DNA of 64,000 nt from Nocardiopsis sp. ATB16-24. GTDB taxonomy: Bacteria > Actinomycetota > Actinomycetes > Streptosporangiales > Streptosporangiaceae. How positions within the stretch are numbered: position 1 is the stretch's first letter; each line of letters begins with the position of its first letter. The stretch covers positions 1 through 64,000 of the forward strand of contig NZ_JASCXJ010000024.1 of the NCBI RefSeq assembly GCF_030271535.1, given 5' to 3'. The position numbers and the translations under genes were made by a program. The notes beneath the pieces were generated by a model that searched no databases, had not been told where the DNA came from, and saw only the letters and a program-made list of their open reading frames with translations. Shown piece after piece: positions 46,758 through 55,141 of this stretch.

Positions 46758-48950
46758 TCAGCGGGTCAGAAGACGGTCCACCCGGCGGGGCAGCGTCGCT
46801 CCCACCAGGCCGAGGATCGCGTATCCCACCTGACCGGGGGCGAGCATCCCCAGGATCGCACCGGTGTTGGCGGTGGGCGCGCGCAGGAACTCGCGCATGC
46901 GCGGGTGGGCGTGCGGTACGCCGTTGCCCGACAGCAGCAGGGTGAGCACCGCGGTCAGGGCCATGGCCGCCCAGAACGTCTCCACGGAGGTCAGACCGCC
47001 GAGCCAACCCTGGACCCGGTCCAGAGCCACGTAGGCGTAGGCGGATTCCCCCGTCGTCACGGTGGCGGGAACGGAGAACGCGGGGAGCATCGCGGCGGCG
47101 CCCATGGCACCCATGGCCGCCATGGCCCCGGTGACCCCGCCGGTGGCGGCCAGCCCCAGCCGCCCGGCCAGGTCACGGGCCTGTCGGGTGAGCTCCTCCT
47201 GAGAGGGGTGGTGGCGCCAGGGCCGTCCGGCCGACCGTGCCTCGCCCATGGCGTTGGCCCTGCGCCGACGCAGGAACCGCCAGGTGTCGCAGAGCACCCC
47301 GGGCCCGCGTCGCGCGGCGATGGTGGCGACGGCGAGTTCGTGGACGATCATGGACAGGGTGGTGGCCAGGGTGACCGGCAGATCCACCCAGGACAGCGCC
47401 GTCCTGCGGAACAACGGTGCGATGTCGGCGGGCACCCGGACGCGCATGGCCACGGAACGCCCCCTGGCCCGGCGACGCAGGCGCACCAACGGGGGTCGTC
47501 CGGGCAGTGGAGGCGTGGACTCGGCCGCGGTCGCGATCATCCGGTAGTCCATCGCGACCGCGCACACCAGCGACAGCACCAACAGCCAAGGGGTGAGGAC
47601 CCCACCACCGAGGAGACCGTGCACCAGCTCCGAGGCGGGGTGGAGTTCGGCGCCGGCCAGCCTCGCGTTGAGGTTCAGATGCTCCAGGACCGCCAGGAGC
47701 ATCGCGCTCGGGGGCAGCAGCCACAACCATCTTCCGTGGTGACGGCCCACGATCGCCAGCCCGAGGGCGGCGCCGACCAGCCCCGTGGTGACGGCGTGAC
47801 CGGAGAAGACCGCCAGCACGTCGCCCGCCGGATCGGTGACGGTGGTCCCGCCCGGCAGGAACAGGCCCGTGTCGGCGGAGAGGTCGGGACCACCGAGGGA
47901 CACCTCGGTGAACAGGCGTTCGGCGAGTTGGAACCCGGCTCCGGAGGCGGCGGCCAGCAACAGGAAGTCCACGGCGGCCAGGCGGCGCAGCCTCCGGCGG
48001 GCCACCAGGGGCAGGAGCAGCAGCGGGAGCAGTTTGCCCGGCTCCTCCACGAACACCGCGACGTAGGTGTAGCCGAGCACGCTGTAGGGGTCGACGTCGA
48101 GAAGCCGGGCCACGGCCGCCTCGGCGAGGGCGAGGGGCCACACCAGCAGCGCGCCGACCGCGGCCACGCGCAGGAGGGTGGCGAAGGAGACGGTGCGGGA
48201 GCGCGCCGGCCAGGCCAGTTGGAACAACAGCACGAAGGCGGCGATCAGGGCGGACGGTACGACGCCCAGACCGGGGACGAGCAGAGGGGCGACGAGCAGT
48301 GCCGCCACCATGAGCCATCCCCAGGCTCCGCGCATGGCGCGCAGGAAGCGGATCGTGCGCGCGGAGCGCTCACGGGCACGGTCCACTCCACGCGACAGAC
48401 GTTCGACCAGGTCGGGCCCCGGGCCACGGGGAGCGCGGGCGTGGCGGGCGCCGGTCTCGGCACAGCGGTAGAGCTGGGCCGCGCGGGTGAGCACGGCCCC
48501 GCCCTCGGCGCGGGCGCGCGCGCCGAAGTGGGCACGGGCCTGGGGGATGTCCGCGCCGACGAGTTCGCGGACGAAGTCGGCGGGACCGGCGGCGACGGTG
48601 AGTTCGTCGGCGGTGACCAGGACCGCCGCGGAGAAGTCCTCGACGCAGACCAGGAAGTCGGTGGGCGTGGGCCCCCATCCGCGGATGAGGTCGATGAGCG
48701 TGTCGGTGTCGAGCGGGACTTCGGTGACGGGAGCGTAGGAGAACTCGGCCCTGGTCCGGCAGACCAGGAGCCGGTCGACGCCCATGGCCCGCCCCGCGGC
48801 GACGATCGCGCGGATGAGGTTGCGGTCGCGCGGCACGAGGAAGGGGGTGGTGACCTTGCCGTCGATCCTGATCCAGTGGGGATCGAACTCGGTCGCTCCG
48901 GCACAGACGCGCAGCACGAGGTCCCGTGCGAGCATGGCCTGTTCTTCCAT
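46758..48950 (-). CDS. Three-part membrane protein with PrsW-type (M82) protease core
   Basis: 730-residue protein. An N-terminal soluble region of about 210 residues (PHWIRIDGKVTTPFLVPRDRN) matches nothing I recognise. The middle (about 210-480) is a multi-helix PrsW-like core with the three expected motifs: VEEPGK (EExxK), FQLAE (FxxxE) and FSGHAVTT. The C-terminal 240 residues contain further helices, a basic segment (FLRRRRANAMGEA) and a Gly/Ala/Met-rich hydrophobic stretch. PrsW proteases cut anti-sigma factors in the membrane, so this may be a regulated intramembrane protease with fused sensor and substrate-binding parts. ATG 48950 follows GAGGAAA. Convergent with the oxidoreductase. 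Confidence 0.72.
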   Translation of the reverse strand: MEEQAMLARDLVLRVCAGATEFDPHWIRIDGKVTTPFLVPRDRNLIRAIVAAGRAMGVDRLLVCRTRAEFSYAPVTEVPLDTDTLIDLIRGWGPTPTDFLVCVEDFSAAVLVTADELTVAAGPADFVRELVGADIPQARAHFGARARAEGGAVLTRAAQLYRCAETGARHARAPRGPGPDLVERLSRGVDRARERSARTIRFLRAMRGAWGWLMVAALLVAPLLVPGLGVVPSALIAAFVLLFQLAWPARSRTVSFATLLRVAAVGALLVWPLALAEAAVARLLDVDPYSVLGYTYVAVFVEEPGKLLPLLLLPLVARRRLRRLAAVDFLLLAAASGAGFQLAERLFTEVSLGGPDLSADTGLFLPGGTTVTDPAGDVLAVFSGHAVTTGLVGAALGLAIVGRHHGRWLWLLPPSAMLLAVLEHLNLNARLAGAELHPASELVHGLLGGGVLTPWLLVLSLVCAVAMDYRMIATAAESTPPLPGRPPLVRLRRRARGRSVAMRVRVPADIAPLFRRTALSWVDLPVTLATTLSMIVHELAVATIAARRGPGVLCDTWRFLRRRRANAMGEARSAGRPWRHHPSQEELTRQARDLAGRLGLAATGGVTGAMAAMGAMGAAAMLPAFSVPATVTTGESAYAYVALDRVQGWLGGLTSVETFWAAMALTAVLTLLLSGNGVPHAHPRMREFLRAPTANTGAILGMLAPGQVGYAILGLVGATLPRRVDRLLTR

Positions 48951-49043
48951 GGGGTTTCCTCGTGCCTTGCGGGGGGCGAACACGTGAGGCCGTCTCGTCG
49001 CCTCCGGACGGTCCGGCCCCGACCGAGCATAACGGTGGCACCC

Positions 49044-49607
49044 TCACTCGGACGAGGGCGCGGCCCCGGAGGCTTCCGCCGTCTCCCTGGAGGGGCGGGG
49101 ACCGGCGCCGAAGGCGTCGGCGCACAGCTGCGCGAAGTGCCGGACGCCGGGAAGGTCGAGGGCCCACCCGGCGAAGGCCCACCCCAGGTGAAGGTGTTCG
49201 AGTGCCCTGGCCAGCGCGGACACCCCGCTCCAGCGTGACCCGTCGGGGGTCTGGTAGGTCAGGCGGTACAGCACCTCGGGATGTTCGGCGGCGGGTTCGA
49301 GTTCCAGTGCCACGGGCGAGCGGGCGGCCAACCAGCGGCCCAGCCCTCGACACATGTCACAGTCCGCCGCGACGTAGAGCAGGCCCGGTGTGCGGCCGTG
49401 CCACGGACGCCACCGCGGCAGCCACGACCGCACACCCGACCGGTAGGTCTCCCAGTCCCGCCCGAAGGTCTCGCGCAACCGCCCGGTCTCGTGCCATCCG
49501 GCGAACCCGACACCGTAGACGAAGGAGACCACAGCGCCGATCAGCAGCCACGGGTCGCCCGTCACCAGGGACAGGAGCGGGTAGGCCACGGCGAGGGTGG
49601 CCTGCAT
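49044..49607 (-). CDS. 5'-truncated isoprenylcysteine methyltransferase-like / DCC-type fusion
   Basis: 187 residues from the first ATG. The N-terminal part is the C-terminal half of an ICMT/PEMT-type membrane methyltransferase (WHETGRLRETFGRDWETYRSGVRSWLP). The frame stays open upstream to about 49650 and reads LVTSGPYAYLRNPM, the family's central signature, but the first 80-100 residues are missing. The C-terminal part is thioredoxin-like with a DCC-type CxxC motif (VAADCDMCRGLGRWLA). The missing methyltransferase half means that activity is probably lost; the redox-like domain may still be made. It faces a likewise truncated TetR gene, so this looks like a deletion scar. Confidence 0.6.
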   Translation of the reverse strand: MQATLAVAYPLLSLVTGDPWLLIGAVVSFVYGVGFAGWHETGRLRETFGRDWETYRSGVRSWLPRWRPWHGRTPGLLYVAADCDMCRGLGRWLAARSPVALELEPAAEHPEVLYRLTYQTPDGSRWSGVSALARALEHLHLGWAFAGWALDLPGVRHFAQLCADAFGAGPRPSRETAEASGAAPSSE

Positions 49608-49648
49608 CGGGTTCCGTAGATAGGCGTAGGGGCCGCTGGTGACCAGTC

Positions 49649-50194
49649 GTGGCCGACGCCAACTCGGCGCTGGTCTTCTACCACTTCGGCGGAGTCGACC
49701 AGTTGTTGCTGGCCGCGTTGGACCGCTCCGGTTCCGAACGCATGGCCATGTACCGCGAGGTCGCCGCTCGGGCGAACACCCTGGAGGAACTGGTGGAGGC
49801 GGCCATGCACATCTACCGGACCGACCTGGAGCGCGGCTACATCACCGAGTTCTCCGAGCTGGTGGCCGCCGCCGTCACCAAACCGGAGCTGCGCCGGGAG
49901 ATCCGGGCCCGTTCCGAACCCTGGATCGCGTTCATCGAACAGGAGTGGAACCGGGTGCTGGCCGGTTCCGCTCTGGGAAGGCTGCTTCCCGCCCGCGAGG
50001 TGGCCTACGGCGCGATCACGTTCTACCTCGGCGTGAACCTGTTCTCGGTGTTGGACGAGGACCACTCGCGTACCGAGGCGGTCTTCGACCTCGCCGCGGG
50101 GCTGGCGCCCCGGGCCCGACTGCTCACACTGCGCCTCCCCCGCCGGGACCGCGACGTAGGCTCGCCTCCGGACGAGAAAGAGGAAGGCGCATGA
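49649..50194 (+). pseudogene. TetR-family regulator remnant lacking most of its DNA-binding domain
   Basis: The open frame begins VADANSALVFYHFGGVDQLLLAALD, which is the end of a TetR helix-turn-helix (usually preceded by about 40 residues). It continues with a normal TetR ligand/dimer domain through FYLGVNLFSVLDEDHSRTEAVFDLAAG. An in-frame TGA at 49640-49642, nine nt before the GTG, shows the frame does not extend. No ribosome binding site precedes the GTG. Its stop overlaps the next gene's start (ATGA), so it was once translationally coupled to the Nudix gene. Without the recognition domain it cannot act as a repressor. Confidence 0.65.
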
Positions 50195-50679
50195 GCGGCG
50201 GTATCACGGTGACACCCGGGATCGAGTTCCCGGACACCTCCGACGGACGGACCCACGTGGCGGGCGCGGCCATCGCGGACGACCGGGGCAGGATCTTCGC
50301 GCAGCGCCGGTCCGCCACGCGCAAGGTGTTCCCCTACTGCTGGGACATCGTCAGCGGACACGTCGAGCGAGGGGAGGACATGCTCGACACCCTGGCCCGC
50401 GAGGTGGAGGAGGAGACCGGATGGCGGTTGACCACCGTGCTCGCGGAGCTGTTCCGGATCGCCTGGGACCCCGGTGACGGCCTCACCAGACACGAGGTGG
50501 ACTACCTGGTACGGGTGGAGGGCGACCTGGACGCCCCTCGTCTGGAACCGGGCAGGCACACCGAGTTCATGTGGGTGGACGACTCCCTGGTGCACCGACT
50601 GCGCGACCCTCGCGACCCGGCCGACTACTTCGTCACCGACATCGTGCGACGGGGCCTGGACGCGGTGCGCGTCCACTGA
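50191..50679 (+). CDS. Nudix hydrolase
   Basis: 162-residue cytosolic Nudix protein. The Nudix box is complete: Gly56, Glu62, Arg70-Glu71, Glu74-Glu75 and Gly77 in GHVERGEDMLDTLAREVEEE. These enzymes hydrolyse nucleoside diphosphates linked to another group. The pattern FAQRRSATRKVFPYCWDIVSGHVE resembles the IDI/NUDT18-like group of house-cleaning enzymes, but the substrate is open. ATG 50191 has AGAGGAAGG upstream and overlaps the TetR remnant stop by 4 nt. The loss of that regulator may leave it constitutive or without a promoter. Confidence 0.88.
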   Translation: MSGGITVTPGIEFPDTSDGRTHVAGAAIADDRGRIFAQRRSATRKVFPYCWDIVSGHVERGEDMLDTLAREVEEETGWRLTTVLAELFRIAWDPGDGLTRHEVDYLVRVEGDLDAPRLEPGRHTEFMWVDDSLVHRLRDPRDPADYFVTDIVRRGLDAVRVH

Positions 50680-50722
50680 GTCCGCGCCGGACGCCAGGGA
50701 GCTCCTTTCGGCGGTGACGCCC

Positions 50723-52216
50723 TCACCCCGCTCGGCGGACCTCCTCGACCGCCAGCGACAGAGCGTCCATGAGGTCGGAGGCCCCGATCGGCGCGCCGTC
50801 CCGGGCCAACACGGCGGCGCGCCCGTGCAGATAGGCCCCGCACATCGCGGCCTCCCGTGCGGGCACCCCGGAGGACAGCAGCGCGCCGATCGCACCGGAC
50901 AGCACGTCACCGGTTCCGGCCGTGGCCAGCAGCGGCGTACCCGTCGGATTGGCCACCACCGGAGCACCGGGGTGCGCGATCAGCGTGGTCGAGCCCTTGA
51001 GCAGTACCGTGCATCCGAAATGGTCACGCGCTCGGGTGACGTGCTCCAGACGCCGCGCCTCGACCTCCCCGCGGTCCACACCCAGCAGTCGGGCCAACTC
51101 CCCCGCGTGCGGTGTCAGCAGGGTGTGCGCGGTCCGCTCTCGGAGCAGTTCGACCGAACGCCCCTCCTCGTCCCCCGCGAGCAGGGTGAGTCCGTCCGCG
51201 TCGACGAGCACGGGCAGGTCGCTGTCCAGGACCGCGCGGAGTTCGTCGGCGTTGGCCGGGTACGTGCCGCGTCCGGAGCCGATGACGACGGCCGAGGCGC
51301 GTGCGGGCGAAAGGTCGGTGCTGCTCTGTGGATCAAGGAGACTCGCGACGGTCTCCGGCCAGCGGGAGAGCACCTGGTCGACGACGGCGGCCCCGCCCCC
51401 GTAGCGGACCATGCCGACCCCGGTCCGCAGCGCCCCACCGACGCACAGGACCGCGGCCCCCCGGTACCGGTCCGACCCGGCCCGCACGTCCAGCACGCCC
51501 CGCCGGTACTTGTCGGTCTCGGCGTCGGGGACGGGCAGGAGCGAGGCGATGTCCACAGCCTGTGGACGGACCAGGGCCGGTCCGGGAAGTTCGGGGGCCA
51601 GTCCGATGTCCACGAAGCGAATCCGGCCCGCGTGTTCGGCGCCCGGGTCGACGAACAGGCCCGGCTTGTGCGTACCGAAGGTGACGGTGACATCGGCCCG
51701 GACCGCGTGACCGGGGACCTCTCCGGTGTCGGCGTCCACCCCGCTGGGCAGGTCGACCGAGACCACGGGAGCGGGCGCGTTCGCCGCGAGCAGGGCCAGG
51801 GTGGAGTGCGGCTTGCGCAGTCCTCCGCACCCTCCGATGCCGACGAGTCCGTCGACGATGAGGTCGGCGTCGAACAGGTCGGTCTCGTCGACCTCGGCGT
51901 CACTGAACCACCAGGCCCGCCCACCCGCGGCGCGCAGAGCGGCGATACCGTCCTGGTGGGCTCCCCTTCCCGCGAGCAGGGCGTGCACGGTGGCCCCTCG
52001 GGTCGCGAGGTCCGCACCCGCGTAGAGTGCGTCGCCCCCGTTGTCGCCGCCGCCGACCATGAGCAGGATCCGCGCCCCGTAGACCCGGGGCAGGAGCCGG
52101 GCGCACTCGACGGCGAGCCCCGTCGCGGCCCTGCGCATGAGGGCTCCGTCGGGCAGACGTGCCATGAGCACCTGCTCGGCTTCGCGTACGACGCTGACGG
52201 TGTGTGCGGAGCGCAC
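50723..52216 (-). CDS. nnr: Bifunctional NAD(P)H-hydrate epimerase / ADP-dependent dehydratase
   Basis: 497-residue two-domain repair enzyme. The N-terminal YjeF_N epimerase (about 1-215) has MVGGGDNGGDALYAGADLATRG and the catalytic region DLIVDGLVGIGGCG. The C-terminal ribokinase-like dehydratase (about 225-497) has LLTPHAGELARLLG, VLLKGSTTLIA and TAGTGDVLSGAIGALL. Together they convert damaged R- and S-NAD(P)HX back to NAD(P)H. GTG 52216 follows GGGAGGTGACCG. It is convergent with the Nudix gene. In many actinomycetes nnr is near alr/tsaE; that context is not seen here. Confidence 0.93.
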   Translation of the reverse strand: MRSAHTVSVVREAEQVLMARLPDGALMRRAATGLAVECARLLPRVYGARILLMVGGGDNGGDALYAGADLATRGATVHALLAGRGAHQDGIAALRAAGGRAWWFSDAEVDETDLFDADLIVDGLVGIGGCGGLRKPHSTLALLAANAPAPVVSVDLPSGVDADTGEVPGHAVRADVTVTFGTHKPGLFVDPGAEHAGRIRFVDIGLAPELPGPALVRPQAVDIASLLPVPDAETDKYRRGVLDVRAGSDRYRGAAVLCVGGALRTGVGMVRYGGGAAVVDQVLSRWPETVASLLDPQSSTDLSPARASAVVIGSGRGTYPANADELRAVLDSDLPVLVDADGLTLLAGDEEGRSVELLRERTAHTLLTPHAGELARLLGVDRGEVEARRLEHVTRARDHFGCTVLLKGSTTLIAHPGAPVVANPTGTPLLATAGTGDVLSGAIGALLSSGVPAREAAMCGAYLHGRAAVLARDGAPIGASDLMDALSLAVEEVRRAG

Positions 52217-52367
52217 CGGTCACCTCCCGGGAGTCGGTCACCCCCATCGTGCCGCAGCCTCGACGGCGCGATGCCCCTGCGCCACACGGTGAGCCCGTGA
52301 CCAGAGAAAATCACTTCGCGCCATCGAACCACTACCCTTCGCAGTGTCGGCTTGACACAATGGAGGC

Positions 52368-53201
52368 ATGCCTCGACCGAGCAAATACGTCTCTCGGTCC
52401 GACCTCGGGTGGGGCTCCTCACCCGCGGACGCGGCCGACCCTCGTTCCGGACTGGTCATCCATTACGACAGCGTCGATCAGGGGCTCGCCGGCAAGGAGC
52501 ACTCGGCCTGCCTCTCCTACTGGCGCGACACCCACGCGTTCCACACCGGCCCCAGCCGTGGTTGGGTGGACATCGGATATTCCTTTATGTCCTGTTCTCA
52601 CGGATATGTCATAGAAGGTCGGGGTCTGCGAAGAACCCAGGCCGCGCAGCCGGGCGGCAACTCCTCCCATTACTCGGTGACCCTGGCCACCGGGCCCTCG
52701 GACCCGATCACCCCCGAACAGATCAACGCGGTCCGCGCGCTGCGCCAATGGTTGATGGAGCCCGACACCTCCATCGCCGGAACGGTACTCGGCCACCGCG
52801 ACTTCGTCTCCACGTCATGCCCCGGCGACAGGGCCTACGCCCTCGTCCGCGACGGCACGTTCGCACAGCCCCCCGGCCCGGTCACGGAGGTACACGACAT
52901 GCTCGGACTACGCATCGGCAGCACGGGGGAGGCGGTCAAGCTCCTCCAACTCAGGGTCACGCGGGCGGGCTTCGGCGACGCCCTGGGCGAGAGCGGCGTG
53001 GACTCCGAGTACGGTCCCGCCACCGCCGAGGCCGTGCGGCTGTGCCGGGAGTACGTCGGAAGTCGGGCACTACCCGGCTACGGTGACAAGATGACCGCCC
53101 ACGCGGTCGACCAGGTGGAAGCCGCCGTCACCAAGCGCGCCTTGGAGGGGGCCGTGGGGGACGCCGGCCAGAACGCCCCCGACGACCCGTCCCGGTCCTG
53201 A
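52368..53201 (+). CDS. Endolysin-like N-acetylmuramoyl-L-alanine amidase with peptidoglycan-binding domain
   Basis: 277-residue protein. The amidase_2/PGRP-type catalytic domain (about 1-170) has zinc ligands His in LVIHYDSV, His in TVLGHRDFVSTSCPGD and the following Cys. It cleaves the bond between muramic acid and L-Ala. A peptidoglycan-binding_1-like domain follows (about 180-250, GLRIGSTGEAVKLLQLRVTRAG). There is no signal peptide, as in phage endolysins, but no phage genes are around it, so it is probably a domesticated or lone lysin-like enzyme. ATG 52368. Divergent from nnr. Confidence 0.85.
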   Translation: MPRPSKYVSRSDLGWGSSPADAADPRSGLVIHYDSVDQGLAGKEHSACLSYWRDTHAFHTGPSRGWVDIGYSFMSCSHGYVIEGRGLRRTQAAQPGGNSSHYSVTLATGPSDPITPEQINAVRALRQWLMEPDTSIAGTVLGHRDFVSTSCPGDRAYALVRDGTFAQPPGPVTEVHDMLGLRIGSTGEAVKLLQLRVTRAGFGDALGESGVDSEYGPATAEAVRLCREYVGSRALPGYGDKMTAHAVDQVEAAVTKRALEGAVGDAGQNAPDDPSRS

Positions 53202-53211
53202 GTCGCGGGCC

Positions 53212-53248
53212 CGGGCCCCGGCCGCGGGCGTCCCGCGACCGGGGCCCG
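53212..53248. terminator. Bidirectional terminator between amidase and DUF4352-like genes
   Basis: A long hairpin: CGGGCCCCGG and CGCGGG pair with CCCGCG and CCGGGGCCCG, with one C-A mismatch and a 3-nt loop. It sits between two convergent stop codons. Confidence 0.8.
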
Positions 53249-53273
53249 TTGAGTCCCGGTCGGCCCGGGAACC

Positions 53274-54014
53274 TCAACCGACCGGGACGACGATCGGATC
53301 CCCCACGCCGAAGATCGGCTCGTACCGCAACTCGGTGACCGAGACCTCGCCCACCACGGCGATCTGGCCGGAGGTGCTGTCGCCGGGGGCGAGGTCGCCG
53401 GTGGCGAAATGGGTGATGTCGGCGAAGATCGCCTCGCCCCAGTCGTTGCGCTCGGTCCCGTCGGAGAGCACCGTCGTGAAGTACATCGGGTTGACGTCGA
53501 AGGGCTCGTCGCCGTTGTTGGTGATCTCCACGTCCACCACCGTGTAGACGGTGTCGTCGATGACGTCGCCCGTGGTGCCCGACTGGGTGGCGGTCATGCT
53601 GACGCCCTGTTCTTCGGCCGCGGGCTCCTCCTCGTCCTCCGTCACCTCCTCCTGCGCGCTCTCCTCCACCGTCGTGGGGGCGGAGGAGGCGGCATCATCG
53701 TCGGCGGACAGGAAGGCCGCGAACACGATGACGGCGACCACGAGGAGGATGACGCCGAAGCACGCGCCGACGCCGAGGACGACCTTGGCGAAGGTGGACA
53801 TGCCCTTCTTCGGCGGCGGGCCGTACGGGAAGCCCCCGCCGGGGGGACCCGGGGGCGTTCCGTGGGGAGGCTGTCCACCGTACGGGGGCCGTCCGTCATG
53901 AGGCCCTCCATACGGAGGAGGACCTCCGTGGGGAGGGTGACCGCCGGGCGGAGGTCCGGGAGGGCCGCCGTAGGGAGGCTGTGGGGGGCCGGAAGGGGGC
54001 TGGGGGTAGGACAC
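53274..54014 (-). CDS. Membrane-anchored protein with Pro/Gly-rich N terminus and DUF4352-like outer domain
   Basis: 246 residues. The N-terminal 85 residues are a low-complexity Pro/Gly/Tyr region (repeats of PPYGG type). A single helix follows (STFAKVVLGVGACFGVILLVVAVIVF), then an acidic linker, then an extracytoplasmic beta domain (TVYTVVDVEITNNGDEPFDVNPMYF) of the telokin/DUF4352 kind. The cytoplasmic low-complexity region may drive protein-protein contacts. GTG 54014 has GGAG upstream. A similar protein is encoded at 60568-61263. No specific function is known. Confidence 0.75.
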   Translation of the reverse strand: MSYPQPPSGPPQPPYGGPPGPPPGGHPPHGGPPPYGGPHDGRPPYGGQPPHGTPPGPPGGGFPYGPPPKKGMSTFAKVVLGVGACFGVILLVVAVIVFAAFLSADDDAASSAPTTVEESAQEEVTEDEEEPAAEEQGVSMTATQSGTTGDVIDDTVYTVVDVEITNNGDEPFDVNPMYFTTVLSDGTERNDWGEAIFADITHFATGDLAPGDSTSGQIAVVGEVSVTELRYEPIFGVGDPIVVPVG

Positions 54015-54333
54015 TCGTGTGCTCCGGTCTCTCGTACACGACGGGCGGGGGTGTGACGTACCGCGGCCTGGAGGCCCGTGCACCGGACGGAGCACGCGCG
54101 GCCGTCAGGACATTATCCGACGGGAGGGACCCGTCGCGCGTGCCGGTGCCCACCCGGCCCACACGGGAACAGACGCCTCCCCTGGTCGACGGGTTCCGTT
54201 ATCCCACCGTGGCCGGTACCGGTCCGTTCTGGTCGACTTCGGGTACTACGCTGTGTCGTAGAAGCCGCCCCGTCACGGCCGGGGCGGACCGCCACACGGC
54301 GGGCGGACGGCAGGCACGGCGAGCGGAGGCGGC
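54015..54333. promoter_or_regulatory. Divergent region between the DUF4352-like and small membrane-protein genes
   Basis: 319 nt without a credible gene. An 8-bp hairpin CCGCCCCG-N7-CGGGGCGG lies at 54265-54287, within the probable leader of the plus-strand operon. A GGGTAC hexamer at 54239-54244 lacks the upstream GNNT half of a SigB promoter. No confident promoter was assigned. Confidence 0.35.
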
Positions 54334-54696
54334 GTGGTCGACTGGCTGACCATGACGGTTCAGATGGTGTCGCTGGCGATGGCCGGCTGGTGTCTCGTCT
54401 CCACCTTCCGTGACCAGCCCATGGTGGTCCCCCACCTGGTCGGCATGGGAGTGCTGTGGCTGCTCGTCCTCGGGCAGGTGGTCGTCTCCGTCGTCGCCAT
54501 GATCGGTGGCGACATGCCCGCCGAACCGGTCATGTTCGTGTCCTACCTGGCCACCGTGGCCCTGTTGCCACCCGCGTGCGCGGTGTGGGGCTTCATGGAA
54601 CGCAGCAAGTGGGGCCCCGCCGTGATCGCCTTCGCCTGCCTGATCCTGCCGGTCCTGTTCGTCCGGCTCGAACAACTCTGGAACCCCGTTGTCTGA
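54334..54696 (+). CDS. Small four-helix membrane protein
   Basis: 120-residue hydrophobic protein with about four predicted transmembrane helices (QMVSLAMAGWCLVSTF, VLWLLVLGQVVVSVVAMI, VSYLATVALLPPACAVWGFM, VIAFACLILPVLFV). No motif was recognised. GTG 54334 has GGAGG 4 nt upstream. It overlaps the next gene by 8 nt, so the two are translationally coupled and probably form one membrane complex. Confidence 0.78.
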   Translation: MVDWLTMTVQMVSLAMAGWCLVSTFRDQPMVVPHLVGMGVLWLLVLGQVVVSVVAMIGGDMPAEPVMFVSYLATVALLPPACAVWGFMERSKWGPAVIAFACLILPVLFVRLEQLWNPVV

Positions 54697-55105
54697 GACC
54701 TCCGCCGCCAGGACCCTTCGTACCGGTCCCGGACGCGTCCTCGTCGCCGTCTACGCGGTGTTCGCGCTCGCCGCGACCGCACGGGGCGGCTTCCAACTGG
54801 CCACGAAGTTCCACGAGGCTCCGCTGGCCTACACCCTGTCGCTGATCGCCGGGGTGATCTACCTGGTGGCCGCGATCGGCCTGGCGCGGGCCGGACGGAC
54901 CTCCCGTCTGGTCGCCCTGGTCTCGTGCACCATCGAGGCGGTCGGTGTGCTGGTGGTGGGCGCCGCCAGCGTGTTCTGGCCCGCGGTGTTCCCCGATGAC
55001 ACGGTGTGGTCGAACTTCGGCGGCGGCTACCTGTTCATCCCGCTGGTCCTGCCGGCGCTCGGACTGTGGTGGATCCTTCGGGTGCACCGCATGGACCGGA
55101 ACTGA
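54689..55105 (+). CDS. Small membrane protein coupled to the preceding gene
   Basis: 138 residues with four predicted helices (VLVAVYAVFALAATARG, LIAGVIYLVAAIGLA, CTIEAVGVLVVGAASVF, LFIPLVLPALGLWWIL). Starts at TTG inside the end of the upstream gene. No characterised homologue is recognised; the paired organisation resembles conserved actinobacterial two-gene membrane units of unknown role. Confidence 0.78.
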   Translation: MSETSAARTLRTGPGRVLVAVYAVFALAATARGGFQLATKFHEAPLAYTLSLIAGVIYLVAAIGLARAGRTSRLVALVSCTIEAVGVLVVGAASVFWPAVFPDDTVWSNFGGGYLFIPLVLPALGLWWILRVHRMDRN

Positions 55106-55141
55106 TCCTCCACGAGCGGGCACGGAGTTAGGGTGTCACCC

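Noticed and set aside
52368-53201. Prophage remnant suggested by the endolysin-like amidase
   Set aside because: No integrase, terminase, capsid, tail or holin genes and no att-like repeats were seen nearby.
54239-54244. GGGTAC as a SigB promoter for the small membrane-protein operon
   Set aside because: No GNNT at 14-16 nt upstream.
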